A stretch of DNA of 37,627 nt. Source: Paulinella micropora. Its lineage: Eukaryota; Cercozoa; Imbricatea; Euglyphida. The position numbers and the translations under genes were made by a program. The notes beneath the pieces were generated by a model that saw nothing but the letters and a program-made list of their open reading frames with translations, searched no databases and was not told the DNA's origin. Of the stretch, positions 1-37,627 are shown one piece after another; position 1 is the first letter of the stretch, and the number at the start of each line of letters is the position of its first letter. The DNA is taken from assembly GCA_009731375.1 (NCBI GenBank), contig BJOX01000274.1, positions 486,846-524,472 on the forward strand, read 5' to 3'.

Positions 1-26
1 AGAGAGAGAGAGAGAGAGAGAGAGAG

Positions 27-33308
<33,282 letters not shown>

Positions 33309-33337
<29 letters not shown>

Positions 33338-33671
33338 GACAGCGCAGACAAGCAGGAAGCAAACTAACAAACCTTCCCACACATTTCCACCAGTGGCAAG
33401 CATCAACTTTGCAATCATATGCTCCCGAGGACGAGGACTTGGCCGTGGTGCGAGACAGCGCAGACCAGCACCAGCAAAACTAACAAACCTTCCCACACAG
33501 AGGAGGAGGAGGAGGAGGAGGAGGGGACAAGAAGGAACAACAACAACAACAACAACAACAAAAACAACAACAACAACAACAACAATCTATTTATTCAGCC
33601 ACGACACAAAAGAAAGCATGCGTGCATACGTATTCCCACCAGTGGCAAGCATCAACTTTGCAATCAAATGC
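33309..33671 (+). repeat. Duplicated exon-end block, second copy split by GAG and AAC arrays
   Basis: Block A (33309-33423) runs from GAGGACGAGGACTT through CTTCCCACACA to AGTGGCAAGCATCAACTTTG. Block B (33424-33671) repeats all parts in order, but about 130 bases of GAG, AAC and other sequence lie between CCCACACA and the CCACCAGTGG part. Confidence 0.88.
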
Positions 33672-33788
33672 CAGGTTATCAATTACCTTGTCAATAGATA
33701 TTAAGATTTCGGGTCCGGCAGAGCAGATGTGTGATAGATTTAGATAGCTGTTTTGGCCCGCAGGGCATGTGTACCTGAAGCAGTAGCA

Positions 33789-33880
33789 AGGGGCGCCTAC
33801 GCCAACCACCGCGCTGCCGACCCCGCCTCGCCGCGCTGCGAGGCGGGGTCGGCAGCGCGGGGTTGGCGTAGGGCGCCCCT
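33789..33880. repeat. Long GC-rich hairpin between convergent genes
   Basis: The arms AGGGGCGCC...GACCCCGCCTCGC and their reverse complement pair over about 43 bases with two or three differences and a loop of about six bases (CGCGCT). It could be a miniature inverted-repeat element or a structural transcription barrier. Its class is unknown. Confidence 0.9.
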
Positions 33881-33952
33881 TTGCAGTTTACAGCACTTAA
33901 TTTTAAACCAACGCTGTAGTTTTTAATAATAATGACCTTCACTAGCTAGTAC

Positions 33953-33962
33953 TGTAAATAAA
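33953..33962 (+). promoter_or_regulatory. Possible poly(A) signal (TGTAAATAAA)
   Basis: TGTAA overlaps AATAAA (33957-33962), about 620 bases after the second possible stop. On the other strand TGTAA occurs near 33888-33892, about 95 bases after the minus-strand stop. TGTAA is the usual signal in chlorophyte algae; usage here is inferred. Confidence 0.4.
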
Positions 33963-33983
33963 CAGAAAGTATGATGTATTTCA

Positions 33984-34144
33984 TTATTTCTTCGCAGCCT
34001 TTGGAAAACGACCTACTAACTCTTTCTCAAATGCCCCGCGAGCCCTTTTCGGTTTCGAATGCTGCTTGTCTTCTGGTGCGAGATCAAACGCAAAATGTGT
34101 GATGTCCTTCACACCGTAAGCACCTCGATGGCATAAGCGCTGAT
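33984..34144 (-). CDS. Terminal exon of an unrecognised minus-strand gene
   Basis: After a GGACAG acceptor (minus strand) the frame stays open for 52 codons to TAA: QRLCHRGAYGVKDITHFAFD, LAPEDKQHSKPKRARGAFEK, ELVGRFPKAAKK. The composition is that of a real protein, with a basic C-terminal end. The two first bases mean the previous exon ends in phase 1; I cannot find that exon in 34.2-37.6 kb. I recognise no family. It converges on the receptor gene. Confidence 0.6.
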
Positions 34145-34152
34145 CTGTCCAT

Positions 34153-34153
34153 A

Positions 34154-34184
<31 letters not shown>

Positions 34185-34344
34185 ATCTATATCTATCTAT
34201 ATCTATATATCTATCCAACTTCATCTATCTATTCATCCATCTATCTATCTATCTATCTATCTATCATCCATCCATTTATCTATCTATCTATCTATTTATC
34301 TATCTATCTATCATGGGTCTATCTATCTATCTATCTATCATGAG
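34153..34344. repeat. (TATC)n with variants
   Basis: TATC repeats are interrupted by TATATC, CATCCATC and TCATGGGTC. They lie directly upstream of the minus-strand exon. Confidence 0.92.
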
Positions 34345-35460
34345 CCTGAGTCTATTAATATCTGTAACTGTAACACCCACTGTACGTAATGTTGTATACT
34401 ACTGTGACCGCATCGTTATTTCGATATTAGTTTTTACTGGAATTCACTCGTGGAAGTGATTCCTTTTTTTTATGTATTAATATTTTAAGAGGAATTCTTA
34501 TTACATTTCCGGTTTTGAAGAATACTTCCGGTTTTAATGTTGTATTAGGATAAAGGCCCGGATATGGGGGAAGCTTGGAAGCGGCTTGGACCCCATAGGG
34601 CCTTAAATCCTATATATTTCACACTTAACCGTGGGAGGTTAATATTAATATCTGAGTGGTGAAGGTTGTTCAGCCTGAGTTACACAAAGCTGTGTGACGG
34701 TAGTGGGATGTAAGTTACACAAAGCTGTGGCATCCTTACCGTAGGCTGTGCCCGTAAGTTCAAGCCGGGCCCGTAAGTTCAAGCCCTGTAATTTATTAAT
34801 AATATTAACCTCCCACGTTTAATAGCGTTGACCCGGGCCGAACCTTTTGGAACAACTTAAACTTGATGTATATAGTCACCGTTTGAAGGATAAGGAAATT
34901 TGTACGGAAATTCGGTGAACTTGAATCACTTTAGCTGTTTTTCCCGTGACTGGGAATTTATGGCAAATTAATGGAAATTGCACTTGTGGGTTGTTGTTTG
35001 TAGGTATGTTTTCGTTTTGGCATTTGTGAAGGTTATTAATACATTCAATTTGGGTTACGGACGCAGGTACTACTTGAACGAATCGTGTCAGTTGACCCGG
35101 TCATAGGGACACTCCGTTTTTAACGGGGTTTTCCCTTTGCTTGTTGTTTCCGGGGTTCAAGTTCAATTCTGACTTCCCTCATATGTTTTTTAGATCGTTT
35201 TAGTGGGGTCCAAAACCGTGCCGGAGGCACTTCATATCGTTAGGACAGTTATCGGTTATTAAATATCGTACTATTGTATAATAACAATATGAAGCTAACT
35301 TAGTAATTTGAAAATCAACGGGGTATGGAAATTTTCCCGAGTCAGTTTTTCGGAAATTTTCAGAGCAAAAACTGGCACTGGGTCGAAGAGAAAAAGCATG
35401 GGGCGGGAATTTTTGATGATGCACTTCCTGGGTATGAATTAATATGCTTTTGAGTGAGAC
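34345..35460. other. Unique, AT-rich region with small repeats; no gene supported
   Basis: GTGGGAGGTTAATATTA (34631-34647) reappears inverted as TAATATTAACCTCCCAC (34800-34816). Between them TAAGTTACACAAAGCTGTG (first copy GAGTTACACAAAGC) and CCCGTAAGTTCAAGCC each occur twice. GGCCCGGATATGGGG and CCCCATAGGGCC face each other at 34556-34603. This may be a small non-autonomous element or an LTR fragment; neither can be shown. Confidence 0.5.
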
Positions 35461-36326
35461 GTTTCAAGTTGGGTACAGGTGTATGCGGCTGAGCCGACAT
35501 GTAGGGGCGGCAATGATTTTCTTGACTCTGCTGTGGGGCTACTCATGAGCTGTTATGTAGCGGGGCAAGTTGGGTTGCTGTGGAACAGGGGTTTGGGGAT
35601 GGACAACTCACAGCTCAGGACTCGGAGAGAAAGGTGGGGTTTCATTGGGTGTGGGTGTTTTGCTTGAGCATTTAGACATCATCTACGGGTACATGCAGAG
35701 GGGCCAGACTCCCGAGACATGCTTTTATCATCATTGAAGGAGTGGACCCAGTTCTTCAAGTTTAGCTTGTTTTGCGATGGGGCGTGGGTTGCTGTGACAC
35801 ATGGTCTCGGGTCAAGTGCTCTCTCTCTTGCAGGTCAAGGGGCAATTTATGGGGAACCATGCAGACATGCAAAATGTACGTTTGTTTTCAATGATGATTG
35901 CCACGGTTGTTATTTTATGATGGCTTTTATGAGTTCTGGGGTTGGGGAGCGAAATTCATGTGACTATCATGACGATTCGGTCTTGGGGGACATGAAGACA
36001 GACACAGAAAACAGGGGTTTTTGGTCGGAAAAAGAGACATTTGGGGGCATAGAGACCAGGGGAAGGTGGAGGAAACATGAAGGAAGGGCATGGGGGATAA
36101 GCTCGGAAGATTTTGCAAGCAGGAGAGGGTGGAGCAAGGGCGGTTTTGGGACAGACATGTCGGTCGGTCAAAGGGGGTCAAGGGGGACGCATTTTCGACA
36201 TGAACAGACAAGCAGGAAGGGTTCTACTAAGAGGAGTACATAAGGGGGATGGGGGCTATGCAGCGAACTTGAAACGGGGTCGGAATACAAAGGAGGAATG
36301 GGGTTTTTCAAGGGCCCCCGGGGAAA
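35461..36326. other. Unique G-rich region; open frames not convincing
   Basis: A + strand frame of 174 codons (35719-36243, MLLSSLKEWTQFFKFSLFCD onward) and a 62-codon one (35479-35667) are open. They match no family and lack clear splice or start context. The + strand is strongly G-over-C biased in the second half. Confidence 0.45.
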
Positions 36327-36423
36327 GATGAAGAAGAAGAAGAAGAAGAAGAAGAAGAAGAAGAAGAAGAAGAAGAAGAAGAAGAAGAAGAAGAAGAAGA
36401 AGAAGAAGAAGAAGAAGAAGAAG

Positions 36424-36455
<32 letters not shown>

Positions 36456-36580
36456 GAAGAAGAAGAAGAAGAAGAACAAGAAGAAGAAGAACAAGAACAA
36501 CAAGAAGAAGATGAAGGAAGGAAGGAAGGAAGGAAGGAAGGAAGGAAGGAAGGAAGGAAGGAAGAGGAAGGAAGGAAGGA

Positions 36581-36648
<68 letters not shown>

Positions 36649-36898
36649 AAAAAGAAAGAAAGAAAGAAAGAAAGAAGGAAAGAAGGAAGGAAGGAAGGAA
36701 GGAAGGAAGGAAGGAAAGAAGGAAGGAAGAAAGGAAGGAAGGAAGAAAGGAAGGAAGGAAGGAAGGAAGGAAGGAAGGAAGGAAGAAGAAGAAGAAGAAG
36801 AAGAAGAAGAAGAAGAAGAAGAAGAAGAAGAAGAAGAAGAAGAAGAAGAAGAAGAAGAAGAAGAAGAAGAAGAAGAAGAAGAAGAAGAAGAAGAAGAA

Positions 36899-36930
<32 letters not shown>
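36327..36930 (+). repeat. Polypurine tract: GAA, GGAA, GAAA, GAA, GAT arrays
   Basis: About 570 bases of the + strand are purine only, apart from a few C and T. The order is (GAA)n 36328-36510, (GGAA)n, (GAAA)n 36579-36675, (GGAA)n, (GAA)n 36783-36898 and (GAT)n to 36928. Confidence 0.96.
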
Positions 36931-36932
<2 letters not shown>

Positions 36933-37138
36933 AAGCAACTGACGGAGATGGAAAACTGATGAAAGTGATGAATAGTCATCATATAGTATAAGATTACCAT
37001 ATTATAGAAATAAGTCAAAAGTAATTATGATGGAGAAGCAACTGACGGATATAGAGAAGAAGAAGCAGTCTCAGTTATAGTACTGGTAGTGGCAGTAGCG
37101 CCGGTACTAGTCGCAGTAGTAGTAGTAGGAGTAGCAGT
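36931..37138. other. Short duplicated block GGAGAAGCAACTGACGGA
   Basis: The block occurs at 36929-36949 and 37031-37051, each after an ATGATG. The second is open as MMEKQLTDIEKKKQSQL then TAG. It is too short to call a gene. Confidence 0.5.

Positions 37139-37627
<489 letters not shown>

Noticed and set aside
34345-35460. LTR retrotransposon
   Set aside because: No paired long terminal repeats, primer-binding site or reverse transcriptase frame is visible; only short inverted and direct repeats.
35719-36243. 174-codon + strand gene
   Set aside because: Composition is skewed by G bias, there are no family motifs, and overlapping frames are equally open.
36168-37018. Poly-Leu/Phe minus-strand frames resembling membrane segments
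   Set aside because: They arise from GAA/GGAA/GAAA repeats.

Overview
This is eukaryotic nuclear DNA: short coding exons with GT-AG junctions sit in a sea of tetranucleotide microsatellites (TATC, TACC, TATG/CATA, GATA), with minisatellites, trinucleotide arrays and three assembly gaps. There is no bacterial-style coding. The species cannot be fixed. A unicellular alga or other protist fits best; TGTAA, the green-algal poly(A) signal, occurs on both strands between two convergent genes, which weakly favours a green alga.

Almost everything from base 27 to about 33.3 kb (+ strand) is one gene, seen from its middle to its 3' end. I assembled 28 to 29 exons by hand from their edges. Together they encode a class C, GABA-B-type G-protein-coupled receptor: TM2 (27-97), ECL1/TM3 (2076-2201), ICL2 (2747-2772), TM4 ending GIWQSQDPP (3604-3725), ECL2 with its cysteine (4732-4782), TM5 (7032-7114), ICL3 (8913-8954), TM6 (9653-9722), ECL3 and TM7 (11331-11372, 12204-12280). 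A serine/lysine-rich cytoplasmic tail of roughly 580 residues follows, on about 18 more exons. Reading phase matches at nearly every junction. The ligand-binding domain and TM1 lie upstream of the window.

The striking feature is the introns. Many hold a ladder of truncated copies of the neighbouring exon's edge together with its splice site. Acceptor-edge copies precede the true exon and donor-edge copies follow it, and within a ladder all copies break at about the same base, where a tetranucleotide array takes over. Examples are ten truncated copies of the exon at 15148, six of the one at 12204, five of the one at 16555, five donor-side copies of the one at 25135, and a 24-copy minisatellite built on GAAGGTGAATG. 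I regard this 'exon-edge stuttering' as the possible undescribed system here.

The end of the gene is ambiguous between two in-frame stops, at 31597 and 33335. From 33.98 to 34.14 kb a minus-strand terminal exon of an unrecognised gene faces the receptor gene, with a long GC-rich hairpin (33789-33880) between them. From 34.3 to 36.3 kb the sequence is mostly unique with small repeats and no gene I can support. From 36.3 to 37.6 kb there is a long polypurine tract, then AGT arrays. An inverted array of minisatellite units (27.55-28.8 kb) and gap-flanking duplicates (28.7-29.0 kb) are separate structural oddities.
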